From contig JBAHVR010000293.1 in NCBI GenBank assembly GCA_036898135.1, positions 162,501 through 226,500 on the forward strand: a stretch of DNA of 64,000 bases, in the 5' to 3' direction. Of this stretch, positions 10,949-22,065 are shown piece after piece (the stretch's first letter is position 1; the number at the start of each line of letters is the position of its first letter). Below the pieces are notes generated by a model. That model searched no databases. It was given only the letters and a program-made list of their open reading frames with translations, and was not told the origin of the DNA. The DNA comes from Oncomelania hupensis (Eukaryota > Mollusca > Gastropoda > Littorinimorpha > Pomatiopsidae). The position numbers were made by a program, and so were the translations under genes.

Positions 10949-11540
10949 GACATCCTCACAGTTCCTAGTATCTTAGCTGGGCTGGGAGCGAATGGGAGCA
11001 TTCTGATTGGTCGACGCGTTACAAAATTCGACGCATGCGCACAGTGCTATCATAGTCTTCGTAAGGTTTAGGGTTAAAGTTTGTGTTAGAGTTAAGAGTT
11101 TAGGGTTAGGGTTAGGGTTAGGGTTAGGGTTATGACGCCTAAGAACTTCGTGAAAAAGCCGGCACGACATGACCTGGCGCATGCGCAAATGCGCTCGGAT
11201 AAACTAGGACACCCGGAACTTGAAGGATGTGACAGTGGCAATGATTTATATTTGGTACCGGTATGACATCGTCAAAGTTCCTAGTATCTTATTTGGGCTG
11301 GGAGCGACTGGGAGCATTCTGATTGGTCGACGCATTACAAAATTCGACGCATGCGCACAGTGCTATCGTAGTCTTAGTTAGGATTAGGGTTAGAGTTAGG
11401 GTTAGGGTTAGAGTTAGGGTTAGGGTTTACGGTTAGGGTTACGACGCCTAGGAACATCGTGAAAAAGCCGGCCCGACTTGACCTGGCGCATGCGCAAAGG
11501 CGCCCGGCTATAGTAAGGAACCCGGAACTTGACGATGTTA
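10949..11540. mobile_element. Two tandem MITE-like units with telomere-like cores
   Basis: Unit 1 is 10949-11265 and unit 2 is 11266-11540. Each starts GACATC(C/G)TCA.AGTTCCTAGTATCTTA, contains GATTGGTCGACGC, GACGCATGCGCACAGTGCTAT, a run of TTAGGG-type repeats, then ACGCCTA.GAAC, TGGCGCATGCGCAAA and CCCGGAACTTGA. The right end inverts the left end (ATCCTTCAAGTTCC against ATCCTCACAGTTCC), so each unit has imperfect terminal inverted repeats. No coding capacity. Confidence 0.7.
11098..11132 (+). repeat. Interstitial TTAGGG telomere-like repeat
   Basis: Five perfect or near-perfect GGGTTA units inside the first MITE-like unit. A degenerate version (GGGTTAGAGTTA mixtures) is at the same place in the second unit, 11386-11440. 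Confidence 0.85.
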
Positions 11541-11579
11541 CAGGTCAGCTGATGCAGCACATCGTGTACATGAGCTGAG

Positions 11580-11653
11580 TGACCGAAAAAGGTGTATATG
11601 TGAGTGCGCGCGTGCGTGTGTGTATGTGTGTGTATGGGGGGTGGGGGTGTGTA

Positions 11654-11699
<46 letters not shown>

Positions 11700-11702
11700 T
11701 GT
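11580..11702. repeat. (GT)n microsatellite
   Basis: Imperfect then perfect GT dinucleotides, with a G-rich interruption near 11635. Confidence 0.9.
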
Positions 11703-12180
11703 AAAAAGACAGTGAGGGTTAGTGATTATTCAGTATAATAAGGGAAATAGCCCTTGTAGTGCTTATAGCAGACGACCTTCAAAATGAGTATTTGCGCTGT
11801 TAGTACAGGTGTTTTTCTTGAGAACCTATAGTTAGTGATTGGTCAGTGCTGTTTAAATGATTTACGTCTTTCATTTCAAAAGGAGATATTAAGCCATGTA
11901 ATGCTTCTCTATTTGACAATTTTTATAATTAGTAATTTCTTCTGTCCATACACTGGCTTTTTCACATTCCTAGGTCCTGGAACAAGTATCCGTATTACGT
12001 GCAGCTGATAGATCACTGACATTACAGGCGTCATGAGGGTATGGGTATGATGAAGGATGTGGCATTCTGTGATTTACAGGAACTCTCTTCTTCAAGACAA
12101 GGCAAGACAAGACAAAACTACACTACACCACACTACTCAGTTCTACACTATGTCATTTACAGATCCCTTCCCAATACAAT
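11703..12180. other. Intergenic stretch, nothing recognised
   Basis: No gene, RNA or repeat signature recognised. Confidence 0.4.
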
Positions 12181-12183
12181 TCA

Positions 12184-12289
12184 ATGCAATACAATACAAT
12201 ACAATACAATACAATACAATACAATACAACACAGCACAATGTTATTATTATTACTACTACTATTACTATTACAATTACTACTACTATCT

Positions 12290-12329
<40 letters not shown>

Positions 12330-12335
12330 CACTAT

Positions 12336-12371
<36 letters not shown>

Positions 12372-12400
12372 CACTACTGCTACTAATAGTCTACTAGTAC
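12184..12400. repeat. (ACAAT)n then (ACT)n microsatellites
   Basis: About ten ACAAT units at 12184-12235, then (TTA)n and (ACT)n to 12400. Confidence 0.9.
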
Positions 12401-12419
12401 TACTACTACTATTTGTATT

Positions 12420-12581
12420 TGGTGGGAGGACAACATTCGAGAATGGACTGGTTTGACACTGAGCGAAGCCATCAGGGCTGCTGAGGACAGAGAAAGATGG
12501 AGTATGCTGGTTAAACGATCATCTGTGGTGCCCCTACGATCTCCGGGTTACGGGACAGGATAGGATAGGATAGGATAGGAT
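12420..12581 (+). mobile_element. RTE LINE 3' fragment with target-site duplication
   Basis: About 160 bp matching the LINE 3' end from GGTGGGAGGACAACATTCG to an (AGGAT)n tail of four or five units. TTTGTATT occurs immediately before (12412-12419) and immediately after (from 12580), consistent with an 8-bp target-site duplication. This is a 5'-truncated integration. Confidence 0.9.
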
Positions 12582-12924
12582 TTGTATTGCGCTCAAACCA
12601 GACTCAATCCCACTTAACACACCCCAACAAAAAAAAAACCACACCACTTTACTCTCCATTTTTACGTATATTAAGACGAATAAAAACGTTCTAAATATTT
12701 CAATGGGAGAGGAGAGAGGGGTGGGAGTCTTCTGGGGGAGGGGAGGAGGTACAGTGAAGGATGTTTAGGGAGTGGGATATTCTGGAGACAAGATTTTGTA
12801 GGTTTCGGAAAGTACATCGACTTTGAAGTTGTCAGTTGTGGGACAAAACCTGGTGTAACCAATATCCGTAACAGCTGCCACACGCTCTGCTTTCAGCAGT
12901 GTATTTAATGACTTTGACTTTATT
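12582..12924. other. Unassigned, possibly degenerate SINE
   Basis: Short blocks at 12660-12860 loosely resemble the SINE-like sequences at 1790-2085 and 40640-41045. No gene is visible. Confidence 0.3.
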
Positions 12925-13075
12925 TTATCGTTAATATATCGCGCTTTTCCAGCTCAAAAGCTGATCAAGGCGCTGCCCGATACAGGGTCTCTAGGCGTTC
13001 ACTCGCATCGTTCGGGCGCAGTTGAGGTTCCACTTGAACACAGTAAGGGTTGAGCATTCCCGATTCAAGAGACGA
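12925..13075 (-). mobile_element. Family B SINE, 3' fragment
   Basis: Matches the 3' half of the SINE at 3375-3812 (ATATCGCGCTTTTCCAGCTC and GGCGCTGCCCGATACAGG on plus). The head is missing. Confidence 0.7.
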
Positions 13076-13088
13076 TGACCTGCGCTAT

Positions 13089-13089
13089 C

Positions 13090-13150
<61 letters not shown>
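13089..13150. repeat. (AAT)n microsatellite
   Basis: About 60 bp of AAT, followed by a SINE-like 3' end (GGTAGATTTATATAGCG). Confidence 0.9.
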
Positions 13151-13151
<1 letters not shown>

Positions 13152-13740
13152 GGTAGATTTATATAGCGTGGTACCCCAACAAACATGGGCTCGCCACGCT
13201 TTACAATACATTAAAAAAGCAATAATATTAAAAAAACAAAATAAAATACGTAAAACAAAAACATGCCCAGTAAAAACTGCTAGACCAGAAGTATGTATAT
13301 TAACAGTACACACACAGACAAACACACACACACACACAGACGCACGAGCGCCTGGCCGAAGTACATGTCCACAATAAAAACATTCATTATCACATCATTT
13401 AACAAAGCAATACAACTAAAACATTACACACCTTAAAAACAAAACATAAGATTGTAAACATTTCCTAAAACAATAAAAAATACAATTAAAAGACATCAAT
13501 CACAACATTAAAAAGGACTAGACTCATCTAAAACAGATACATTTCACTAAACTAGTAGTATAAAAGAACTTGTACGACATTGGTAAATACCCTTATATAA
13601 AATTAGTAGATGACCTTCAACATGGACACAATATCAACAATGCATTCAAAGAAATAGGGTCGATTTTGGTGGGAAATTGTGGTACAGAGTTAAGAGTTTC
13701 TATTAAGAATAACGAAAGAAGCTTGTACAGATAAACAAGT
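13151..13740. other. AT-rich intergenic stretch
   Basis: A SINE-like terminus at 13151-13210, then AT-rich sequence with short CA runs. Nothing coding recognised. Confidence 0.35.
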
Positions 13741-13756
13741 AGACAGACAGACAGAC

Positions 13757-13826
<70 letters not shown>
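13741..13826. repeat. (GACA)n/(GATA)n microsatellite, left half
   Basis: GACA units change to GATA units and stop exactly at the gypsy LTR. The tract resumes at 22067 on the other side, so this is the pre-insertion target. Confidence 0.95.
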
Positions 13827-15391
13827 TGTCACGTGGGGTTTATGGGCTCTGCACAATGGAATTATGGACCCTCACGTTTATTCGGTGGGAACTGCTAGTA
13901 AGTCACCCTATGAATTACTTTAATAAATTTATTTGTTTAGCTCGTTCTGTGTTAAGGTTGGGGTACAGAAATAGATAGAAAAATGGTAAAAGAATACTGT
14001 CACACTAGCTTTCACCCGGCTATGAATCATATGTAGTCCAGCCACTTGATAACAGTTAAAATCACACATTTATTTCTTCTACTCTATACAAGATTCTCTA
14101 AGTACTAATCTAACTTAAAAAGTCTCTTTCAATGCTAATAGTTCGATCGCTGATAGTCTAGGCAGCTGTTATTTCTTCCTCGGGCACTTTGCTATAAGTT
14201 TATGTAGATTTGGACTACTGTGGTCCGTTTTACAGTTTCTGAAGAGTTGGACTACTGTGGTCCTGTTATGATCAGTTTAAGTGCACTTGGGATAACACAC
14301 TTAACTGGCGGGTGGTGCGGTCGAAGTCCTTCTGTGAGGTAGCTTCTGGTACACCTTTGTAGTTGTGTAGTTGGGTTCCCTTGCCATGCTGTGGGGTCTG
14401 ACAGGGAGTTTTCCGGGTCGCTCTTTCCGTCTTGTGCGGTAGAGGATCCTCACCCAACTAGTCGTTTCTGTGGAGTGGGGTGCACAGGATAGCTCGGGAT
14501 AGCTCGGGATAGCTCGCCTGCTCGTCTGTAATATAAGAGACGAAATTCTGCACAACCCTGAATAATCGGTTTGTGCAGAGCGTCTCACTGAAAGCCAAAG
14601 TAGCCCTCAGTGATAGCTCCACATCTCTATACATAAGCGACGAACATTCTGCTACTTCCGGGTTCCACTGGAATCTCACTCTAAATTCCGATACATACAT
14701 AAATATAAATCGTGGCTAACTATACACATCCAGAATTAATAATATTATAGACATTCAGTGGTACAGCCACTGGTCTGCAAACATACATATAAGTTAAACA
14801 CCAGTGGTTCCGTACGGGATACAACATGGCGGCGCAACCGGTCGTGTTTCACCTCGTGTTCGGCGTTTCCACATGGTCACGCAAATTCGGATTAACAATT
14901 CACATTTATGCATAGCAAATTCTTCAAACATAATTTCAACAATAATATAAATATATCACGATGAAACAGAAGGGTGTTCATTTACCTGTTTGACAAGTTC
15001 AGGCCCGTGGTGGCTTGATAGAATTCTAAGATTCTAACGTCCTGCTTCCTGGTCTATGAGTGAAGAGATTTCTCTGTCAGCTTTCTAGCTGTTAACACTT
15101 CGGTGTATTCCTCCCAACTGACCAAAGATAAGCTAGGTTTGGACCCAGTCAAACTGGCTCGAACCGCTTTGCGTAAGCTCCCATTGGTTAAAATGTTTAC
15201 GACTCTCGTAATTACGATGATGTCATGGCCTCAGCCAGCGTCAACTATCACTGTGTGTATGATCGGCAGTATGCTACCGCTACGCTTGATTACTTTCATC
15301 GTCTGCTCCTAACTTTGAAATTCTAATATTATATATACTAACCAAGCTAAATATTAAAATAAGCAGAGTTAATACTAGCCAGTTCGTGACA
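13827..15391 (-). repeat. 3' LTR of the gypsy element
   Basis: 1,565 bp, TG...CA with a 7-bp inverted terminus. Contains three copies of a 12-bp GGGATAGCTC-type repeat (14488-14520), two copies of TTGGACTACTGTGGTCC (14209 and 14247), a TATATATA box near 15330 on the minus strand and an AATAAA near 13925 on the minus strand. Small frames shared with the other LTR are not genes. Confidence 0.95.
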
Positions 15392-15402
15392 GGCTCCCTC
15401 AA
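15392..15402 (-). promoter_or_regulatory. Polypurine tract
   Basis: On the minus strand, GAGGGAGCC directly precedes the 3' LTR terminus TGTCACG, where plus-strand DNA priming is expected. Confidence 0.6.
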
Positions 15403-15558
15403 CTGAAAAAAGGCGATGACTACTGGATTCGACCTTTTTCTACTACAGTGCCTAGTTTAACGCTGCACTATCCTAGGGTCCTATTTACAAACTAAGTAAG
15501 TTGCTCTACCTGAGCTGCAATGCTGTGCCAGGTAGCTATGGACACTAGTGACAGGGTA

Positions 15559-18500
15559 TTACTGGGCGGGGACGAATTCTGGTGCTGTGGCCCTTAGTTG
15601 TGTTGGGTGGGCGACAGCTGCTGTGTCCTCCACGAGATGGCGACTGAGGTAGTCGGCTCCGTGGTTTTCCTTGCCGGGGATGTACTCGATTTGGAATGAG
15701 TATGCCTGAAGGGTGAGTGCCCATCTCATCAGGCGAGAGTTCAAAGACTTGGAGGCTGCCAGGAACGATAGTGGTTGGTGGTCCACCTGAACTGTGAAGT
15801 GGGTCCCATACAGGTAGAGTTGGAATTTCTGTATGGCCCAGACTAGTCCAAGGCATTCCTTCTCCGACGTGGCGTAGTGGGTCTCGGCGGGTCTCAATTT
15901 TCTGCTGGCGTAGGCGACAGGGAATAGCGCCTCCGCATTCTTGGGGTCGCGCTGTAGCAGTACTGCTCCGAGGCCTAAGTCGCTTGCGTCGGTGCGAAGA
16001 ACGAATGGCTGAGTCAAATCGGGTAGATGGAGTACTGGCGCCGATGTCATTCTGTCCTTGAGTGTTTGGAATGATGTCTCACATTCCGCTGTCCATACGA
16101 CTTTGTCCGGGGCGATTTTCCGGGTTCCATTTGTCAGTGGCACGGCGATGCTGTTGTAGTTGGGGATGAACTTCTGGTAGAAGCCGCAGAGTCCTAGAAA
16201 CGACTGCACTTCCTTCTTTGTCTTGGGCCTAGGAGCGTCGAGTAGGCGTTTCACTGTCTTCTCTACCGGTCGCAGGCTTCCTTGACTGATGGTGTGTCCC
16301 AGAAATTCTAGTTCTGTGAATCCAATCTGACATTTGGTGGGTCTTGCCGTCAATCCCGTGTCTCTGAGGCGGGCGAGTAGTTGCTGTAGGAGCGTGACAT
16401 GTTCCTCCCACGTAGGTGTTGCGATGAGGATGTCGTCCATAAACGAATGTAGGTGCTCGCTGCTCAGGGGTGCCAGGAGTTTTCGCATCATTGCGCTGAA
16501 GATGCTGGGTGCGTTGTGGAGTCCGAATGGAAGCACGTTGAACTCGAAGTGTCCTTCCATAGTGCTGAAAGCTAGGTACTTTCGGACTTGCGGTTGCACT
16601 GGTATCTGGTAGTATCCTTTGCTGAGGTCGATGCGTGAGAAGTACTTTGCTCGCTGTAGCTTGGCAAATAGGTCGGTCTGGTCCGGGAGTGGCTCTGGCT
16701 GGAACTGCGTTACCGCATTCAGGAGTCTGAAGTCGATGCACAGTCGATGCTCTCCGTTGGGTTTTCGCAACAATACCGTGCCTGCGCTGTAGGGTGAAGT
16801 AGACTCTGAGATGATTCCGGCTGCCAGTAAGGTGTCTATCTCTTCCTTGATGGCTCGCTGCTGCGACAGTGGCATCGGGTAGAGCTTCTGGCGGACGGGT
16901 GTTGGGTCGGTCACCGTTAAGGTTACTTCGACGAGGTCTGTCCTCCCTGGTCGGTCTGTGAGCACAGTCTGATGTTGTCGAATGACCTGTAGTACTTGCT
17001 GTTGCTGTTTAGCGGCTAGGTCTCCGTTGAGTATCACGTCTTTGTAGGTTTCTTTGGAGTGCAGGGGATACTCTACTGCATTGGTCTCCATGCTTTCTCC
17101 TTCTTCCGCGATGGCGATGGCTAGCAAGTTGTGAGTGCTGGGGGTCGCTGGTCGGTCCGTGTATTTCTTGAGGAGATTGATGTGGTGGTATCGGGCTCTC
17201 CCGTTCACCTCTACTTGGTAGACTGTCTTGGATTTCTTGGCAGTCACCCGGTACGGTCCTCTCCAAGCGATGTCCAGCTTGTTGGTTCCACTTGGAAGTA
17301 AGAGTAGCACTTGATCGCCGACTTGCAGTTCTCTGTCCTTAGCGTGGCGGTTGTAGTACTTCGCCTGACGGGCTCTTGCCTTCTTCAGTGCTTCACCAGC
17401 TTTCTTCCACGTTGCTTTGAGGGTTTCCTGCAGGTCTGCGACGTACTTGGTGGCATCTCTTGGTGTGTCGTCTATCTTGGCCTCCGTCCAACTTCTGCGT
17501 AGGGCTTCTAGCGGTCCTGCTAGAGGTCTGCCGAATAGCAATGTTGACGGGGTGTAGCCTGTGGCTGCATGGGGCGTTTCTCGGTATGCGAACAGTGCCG
17601 CATTCACGTAGGTGTCCCACGCTTCTGGATTGTCGTCGGCGACTTTCCTGAGTATGGTGAGAAGGGTTCCATTCAGTCTTTCTACTTGTCCGTTGCTGGC
17701 TGGGTGGTATGGTGGTGTGCGAATGTGATGGACTTGTATCAACTCGAACACGTCTTGCATCAGGCGGCCGGTGAACTGAGATCCGTTGTCCGTTCTAATG
17801 CTGTCCGGGAATCCGACTCTGGTAAAGATGGCGATGAGTGCATCTGCAATCTTCTTGGTGTCGATCGCTGGCAACGGGACTGCTTCGCACCACATCGTAC
17901 ATGCGTCGACGAGTGTGAGTAGAAATCTGTTCCTCTTCTTGGTCATGGGCAGGGGTCCTACTATGTCTACTGAGACTTGCTGGAATGGCACGCCGACTAC
18001 TACCGATGGTCCTAAGGTAACTGGTACGGTGTGATGTCGCGGGGAATATCGTTGACATTGGTGGCAAGATTTCACGTAGCGCTTGACATCCTCCGTGATT
18101 CCTGGCCAATAGTAGTGTGCGCTGATTCTCTGCACTGTGGCTCCAATTCCCATGTGTCCGCTGAGTGGCATGCTGTGGCCTAACTCTAGTACTTGGGCTC
18201 GAAGGGTGGCTGGTAGTACTAGTTGGGTGTGATATCCATCTCCTTGTCGATGTAGAACTCCCTCTTCCATGTAGAAGTCTCCCTTGTGCGGGGGTGTGTG
18301 CGCCTTGGGTAGCTTCTGGAAGCACTTCGCTATCGAGGTGTCTCCTTTCTGTGCTGTTTTGATCTCTTCGAGTCCTGGATTCGGAGCGAACTCGGGCTGG
18401 GGTGGTTGGGTTTTAGCTTGGGCCCTGGTTTGCACTGCAGCTATCTCTACAGTTTTGGGGGGCGTGCCTAAGAACACATACCTACAACCTAGCACTAGAT

Positions 18501-20136
18501 CATACAGGGGTTTCTGTAAAACAGCTGCTTGGATTCGTCCTGTGACGTACCTACTCTCTACTTCTATCCAAGCTATTGGGCAAGTAGTCGTCGGTTTCGT
18601 CAAGTCTGCTCCTTGTAAGTCGACTGTCTTGTCTGTCAAGTCCGCGCGCGATACAAGAGATTCGCTAACTATCGCGTCGTATGATAGACCTGTGTCATAC
18701 AGACAGCTCGCTTCTTTTCCGTTGACCTTGACCGTGTCTGTCACCGATGGGTGATCTCCGATAGTGTGTGGCTTGTTACCGCTGCTTTGAGTTAGAACTC
18801 TGTGCGCTGGCCGGCTTTCGCGCTCTTCCCTACGTTGTGCGGCCCACTTGAAACATTCTGCGGTGGAGTGATTGTTTCTGTTGCAGAACGAACAATACCG
18901 TCTCTGTTCTGCGGGACCTCTTTTCCCGAATTCCGTGTTGGGTCCTTTATTTTGCCCAGGTCTGGGATTATTCGGCTTATTCGCGGTGCGCTCTTCCCGG
19001 TTAGGGCTTCGTTTCTGTGCCTCTTTCCCGTTAGGCTTTAGGTCTCGCCTGAAGCTCTTGGCTTCTCCGTGTGCGGCCACGTACCTATCTGCGACCTTGA
19101 CCAGATCTTCTAGTCTTTCCGCGCCCTGCTCTACTGAGAATGTCCTCAGCTCGGGGGTCATGGTTTCCCGTAGCTGTTCCCATACTAACAGTTCTGTCAG
19201 TCCATCATACGTCTTAGCCGTGGCTGACTGGCTAATCCACTTATCCAGCATTGTGGACAACCGATCCGCGAACTGCGCATAGCTCTCTCCTTTCACTCTC
19301 CGGTTGGTGCGGAATTTTTGCCGATAGCATTCTCCTGTCAGTTCGAATCCCGTTAGGAGTGCCTCTTTTACTTTGTGATAGTCAGTCACTCGGTCAGTCG
19401 GTAGCTTACTGTAGATGTCATAAGCCTTTCCTCTAAGCCCTTGACTAAGCTTAAAAGACCAATGAGTGGGATCTAGTTTGTACTCTGTTGCTAGACGCTC
19501 AAACCTAGTCAGATAGAGATCTAGACCTTCTTCTCTCTCATTGAATGTTCCCAGTGGAAATGACATTCCTTGTACAGGGTTGGATGCTACCTCTAGCTGA
19601 TCTGAGTGGGAAGGGGTTGAGGAAGAACTTGAAGCTCCTGATCCCAATCTTCTTAGCTCTAACTCATGCTGTCTTTCTTTTTCCTTTTCTTCCCTCTCTT
19701 TTTCTTTTTCTGCCCGCTCTTTTTCTTTTTCTGCTCGCTCTTTTTCTTTTTCTGCCCGCTCATAATCCCACCTCCTAATTTCTGCTTCTCTCTCTGCTGC
19801 TACCTTCTTCTGTTCTGCTTCTAGCTCTAATTTCCTCGTTTCTCTCTCTGCCTCTAATTTCTTCTGCTCTGCTTCTAATTTCTTCTGCTCTGCTTCTAAT
19901 GCTAGTTTCTTCTGCTCTGCTTCTAGTTCTAATTTCTTTTGCTCTGCTTCTAGTTCTGCTTTTCTCTGTTCTGCTTCGAGTTTCTTCTGTTCTCTCTCTG
20001 CTGCTCTCTCTGCCTTAGCCTCCTGTTTCTCTACCTCTGCATTGATATACGCAATTAGGTCTCCCCCTGCTAAGTGTAAAGCTTCCCCTAATTCCTTGAA
20101 GCGCAATCTCAAGGCCACTGGGTCCGACATTGCCAA
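15559..20136 (-). CDS. Gag-Pol polyprotein (gag-PR-INT-RT-RNase H)
   Basis: 1,525 residues, uninterrupted. Residues ~30-165 are a Lys/Glu-rich coiled coil made of repeated EAEQKKLE and AEKEKER units. Gag-like capsid is ~180-370, and a CCHC zinc knuckle is at C415/C418/H423/C428. Aspartic protease has D-T-G at 481-483. Integrase has zinc ligands H654, H661, C691, C694, catalytic D724, D783 and E819 (35 residues between the last two), and a GPY/F-type module near 958-990. Reverse transcriptase has motif A D1170 and FMDD at 1232-1235. RNase H has D1383, E1427, D1452, D1495. Integrase therefore lies before RT, unlike standard gypsy elements. The start at 20136 is the first ATG after a 365-nt leader; a second ATG is two codons on. 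All key catalytic residues are present, so it may be functional. Gag and Pol are in one frame with no shift signal. Confidence 0.95.
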   Translation of the reverse strand: MAMSDPVALRLRFKELGEALHLAGGDLIAYINAEVEKQEAKAERAAEREQKKLEAEQRKAELEAEQKKLELEAEQKKLALEAEQKKLEAEQKKLEAERETRKLELEAEQKKVAAEREAEIRRWDYERAEKEKERAEKEKERAEKEKEREEKEKERQHELELRRLGSGASSSSSTPSHSDQLEVASNPVQGMSFPLGTFNEREEGLDLYLTRFERLATEYKLDPTHWSFKLSQGLRGKAYDIYSKLPTDRVTDYHKVKEALLTGFELTGECYRQKFRTNRRVKGESYAQFADRLSTMLDKWISQSATAKTYDGLTELLVWEQLRETMTPELRTFSVEQGAERLEDLVKVADRYVAAHGEAKSFRRDLKPNGKEAQKRSPNREERTANKPNNPRPGQNKGPNTEFGKRGPAEQRRYCSFCNRNNHSTAECFKWAAQRREERESRPAHRVLTQSSGNKPHTIGDHPSVTDTVKVNGKEASCLYDTGLSYDAIVSESLVSRADLTDKTVDLQGADLTKPTTTCPIAWIEVESRYVTGRIQAAVLQKPLYDLVLGCRYVFLGTPPKTVEIAAVQTRAQAKTQPPQPEFAPNPGLEEIKTAQKGDTSIAKCFQKLPKAHTPPHKGDFYMEEGVLHRQGDGYHTQLVLPATLRAQVLELGHSMPLSGHMGIGATVQRISAHYYWPGITEDVKRYVKSCHQCQRYSPRHHTVPVTLGPSVVVGVPFQQVSVDIVGPLPMTKKRNRFLLTLVDACTMWCEAVPLPAIDTKKIADALIAIFTRVGFPDSIRTDNGSQFTGRLMQDVFELIQVHHIRTPPYHPASNGQVERLNGTLLTILRKVADDNPEAWDTYVNAALFAYRETPHAATGYTPSTLLFGRPLAGPLEALRRSWTEAKIDDTPRDATKYVADLQETLKATWKKAGEALKKARARQAKYYNRHAKDRELQVGDQVLLLLPSGTNKLDIAWRGPYRVTAKKSKTVYQVEVNGRARYHHINLLKKYTDRPATPSTHNLLAIAIAEEGESMETNAVEYPLHSKETYKDVILNGDLAAKQQQQVLQVIRQHQTVLTDRPGRTDLVEVTLTVTDPTPVRQKLYPMPLSQQRAIKEEIDTLLAAGIISESTSPYSAGTVLLRKPNGEHRLCIDFRLLNAVTQFQPEPLPDQTDLFAKLQRAKYFSRIDLSKGYYQIPVQPQVRKYLAFSTMEGHFEFNVLPFGLHNAPSIFSAMMRKLLAPLSSEHLHSFMDDILIATPTWEEHVTLLQQLLARLRDTGLTARPTKCQIGFTELEFLGHTISQGSLRPVEKTVKRLLDAPRPKTKKEVQSFLGLCGFYQKFIPNYNSIAVPLTNGTRKIAPDKVVWTAECETSFQTLKDRMTSAPVLHLPDLTQPFVLRTDASDLGLGAVLLQRDPKNAEALFPVAYASRKLRPAETHYATSEKECLGLVWAIQKFQLYLYGTHFTVQVDHQPLSFLAASKSLNSRLMRWALTLQAYSFQIEYIPGKENHGADYLSRHLVEDTAAVAHPTQLRATAPEFVPAQ

Positions 20137-20476
20137 ACGTGTCTATGAACAACCTCTGAATCACGTGGAATACCAAAACACTAGCAATATTGCAAGTCAA
20201 TAACAACAATGCAAAGACAATCAAATTCGTAATCAATAATAGAATAAAGCAAGAGTCAAATGGCATACAACAGTTATTTAAGCAAAACCTGCAAAAGAAC
20301 AATGCAACATACAGACACAAAAAGAATTGAAGCAAAAAAGTTTCTAAGTAAAGAATAGTGCACCCAACTGATCAGTGTTATACCCTTACACTATTCTAAG
20401 TTATTCTACTACTACTACTGTTATCTAATTTTATTGTACTTAGGTCCGGTTATACCCAATTCCTATTATACACAGA

Positions 20477-20494
20477 TCCTAGCTAGGCTCGCCA
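20477..20494 (-). promoter_or_regulatory. Candidate primer binding site
   Basis: On the minus strand, TGGCGAGCCTAGCTAGGA begins seven bases inside the 5' LTR. Primer binding sites usually start TGG, complementary to tRNA CCA. The seven-base gap and the unidentified tRNA keep confidence moderate. Confidence 0.5.
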
Positions 20495-20501
20495 ATTAAA
20501 G

Positions 20502-22065
20502 TGTCACGTGGGGTTTATGGGCTCTGCACAATGGAATTATGGACCCTCACGTTTATTCGGTGGGAACTGCTAGTAAGTCACCCTATGAATTACTTTAATA
20601 AATTTATTTGTTTAGCTCGTTCTGTGTTAAGGTTGGGGTACAGAAATAGATAGAAAAATGGTAAAAGAATACTGTCACACTAGCTTTCACCCGGCTATGA
20701 ATCATATGTAGTCCAGCCACTTGATAACAGTTAAAATCACACATTTATTTCTTCTACTCTATACAAGATTCTCTAAGTACTAATCTAACTTAAAAAGTCT
20801 CTTTCAATGCTAATAGTTCGATCGCTGATAGTCTAGGCAGCTGTTATTTCTTCCTCGGGCACTTTGCTATAAGTTTATGTAGATTTGGACTACTGTGGTC
20901 CGTTTTACAGTTTCTGAAGAGTTGGACTACTGTGGTCCTGTTATGATCAGTTTAAGTGCACTTGGGATAACACACTTAACTGGCGGGTGGTGCGGTCGAA
21001 GTCCTTCTGTGAGGTAGCTTCTGGTACACCTTTGTAGTTGTGTAGTTGGGTTCCCTTGCCACGCTGTGGGGTCTGACAGGGAGTTTTCCGGGTCGCTCTT
21101 TCCGTCTTGTGCGGTAGAGGATCCTCACCCAACTAGTCGTTTCTGTGGAGTGGGGTGCACAGGATAGCTCGGGATAGCTCGGGATAGCTCGCCTGCTCGT
21201 CTGTAATATAAGAGACGAAATTCTGCACAACCCTGAATAATCGGTTTGTGCAGAGCGTCTCACTGAAAGCCAAAGTAGCCCTCAGTGATAGCTCCACATC
21301 TCTATACATAAGCGACGAACATTCTGCTACTTCCGGGTTCCACTGGAATCTCACTCTAAATTCCGATACATACATAAATATAAATCGTGGCTAACTATAC
21401 ACATCCAGAATTAATAATATTATAGACATTCAGTGGTACAGCCACTGGTCTGCAAACATACATATAAGTTAAACACCAGTGGTTCCGTACGGGATACAAC
21501 ATGGCGGCGCAACCGGTCGTGTTTCACCTCGTGTTCGGCGTTTCCACATGGTCACGCAAATTCGGATTAACAATTCACATTTATGCATAGCAAATTCTTC
21601 AAACATAATTTCAACAATAATATAAATATATCACGATGAAACAGAAGGGTGTTCATTTACCTGTTTGACAAGTTCAGGCCCGTGGTGGCTTGATAGAATT
21701 CTAAGATTCTAACGTCCTGCTTCCTGGTCTATGAGTGAAGAGATTTCTCTGTCAGCTTTCTAGCTGTTAACACTTCGGTGTATTCCTCCCAACTGACCAA
21801 AGATAAGCTAGGTTTGGACCCAGTCAAACTGGCTCGAACCGCTTTGCGTAAGCTCCCATTGGTTAAAATGTTTACGACTCTCGTAATTACGATGATGTCA
21901 TGGCCTCAGCCAGCGTCAACTATCACTGTGTGTATGATCGGCAGTATGCTACCGCTACGCTTGATTACTTTCATCGTCTGCTCCTAACTTTGAAATTCTA
22001 ATATTATATATACTAACCAAGCTAAATATTAAAATAAGCAGAGTTAATACTAGCCAGTTCGTGAC

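Noticed and set aside
14272..14700. Small frames repeated at 20947-21375
   Set aside because: They lie in the LTRs and are duplicated only because the LTRs are; they overlap each other and carry no motif.
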